Below are positions 11,629-11,872 of a DNA stretch of 11,872 nt, piece by piece (the first letter of the stretch is position 1; each line of letters begins with the position of its first letter). The position numbers were made by a program, and so were the translations under genes. Source of the DNA: Baffinella frigidus. Its lineage: Eukaryota; Cryptophyceae; Cryptomonadales; Baffinellaceae. Under the pieces are notes generated by a model. It was not told the DNA's origin. It saw nothing but the letters and a program-made list of their open reading frames with translations, and did not search any database. The DNA lies in the NCBI GenBank assembly GCA_026770585.1, contig MU646539.1, positions 346,107 through 357,978 of the forward strand, given 5' to 3'.

Positions 11629-11872
11629 GTCCTTTAGGTCCTTTAGGTTTTAATTTCTCCCAACATATGCCAACGACACGCCGTTCCGTAGAAGGGATCT
11701 GCAGAGAAAGCATCTTTGCTTTCGGATCGCGTTTCGCTCTCCAGTGCAGAGGCTCGTGAAGAGGGGATACAGGGTGGCCCTGTTGGGGTGTTTGATTGCT
11801 TCCAAAATAGGAGCGCGCCCGCACACACACCGAACCCAAGTCAGCCTTTGTGAGGCTCATGGTATCCCATGG
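11629..11872 (+). repeat. Array unit U8, cut by the window edge
   Basis: Starts GTCCTTTAGGTCCTTTAGG (11629-11648), keeps the B core, the AAAGCATCTTTGCTTT hairpin, GAGGCTCGTGAAGAGGGGAT and CCGAACCCAAGTCAGCC, and reaches CATGGTATCCCATGG at the last base. The array evidently continues beyond the window. Confidence 0.95.

Noticed and set aside
7000-11860. Recurrent peptides such as Lys-Pro-Lys-Gly-Pro-Lys in many frames across the array
   Set aside because: The CCTAAAGGA repeat is open in several frames at once, and the copies use different frames. This is a by-product of a repeat with few stop codons, not conserved coding.
6614-11872. Possible CRISPR array
   Set aside because: Repeats are long, variable in length and spacing, occur in both orientations and lack uniform spacers. 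No cas-like gene is seen.

Overview
The window looks like non-coding, repeat-dense nuclear DNA from a eukaryote. No protein gene, rRNA or tRNA could be supported. The evidence is GA and AT microsatellites, many 50-530 bp inverted-repeat elements resembling MITEs, one such element flanked by an 11-12 bp direct repeat that fits a target-site duplication, degenerate CCCTAAA-type (plant or alveolate style) telomere-like motifs, and a large two-orientation repeat array. Base composition is roughly balanced. The host cannot be named from this; plant-, algal- or alveolate-like lineages are only a guess from the CCCTAAA motif.

Layout. 1-1000: GA-rich microsatellite, a 303 bp imperfect inverted repeat (182-484), a dispersed GATCGCCAGCGG repeat, and a perfect 58 bp direct repeat whose second copy abuts the next hairpin. 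941-1870: two related hairpin elements ending in CTGAAAACCG or GGACTAAAACT, a 149 bp tandem duplication carrying CCTAAACCC motifs, and a duplicated CCATGGCGATRACG flank. 1870-5750: a mosaic of short inverted-repeat elements. One family (here MITE-A) has four copies, two of them exactly 156 bp. A second (MITE-B) has CCACACAGCGC ends. There are also GTCACGT-bounded palindromes, including a perfect 36 bp palindrome, and single-copy hairpins. 5490-6570: a GC-rich stretch, partly open on both strands, with one exon-like 31-codon fragment and one hairpin element, but no recognisable gene.

6610-11872: one repeat family dominates. Its unit begins with 9-bp TCCTTTAGG repeats, then a core containing CCCAACATAGC, ACGACACGCC, CCGTAGAA and CTGCAG, then a long tail with two conserved hairpins. 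Copies left of about 8460 lie in one orientation and copies right of about 8520 in the other, so the region is a large imperfect inverted array around a 0.6 kb spacer. Two module types alternate (here A and B), and they look like diverged relatives of each other. Between copies, one stem shows a compensating G:C to A:T change and a G-T wobble. This could reflect selection on structure or gene conversion within the palindrome.

Nothing here encodes a pathway. The likely reading is nested non-autonomous transposons and a satellite-like array, with transposase supplied from elsewhere if the elements are active.
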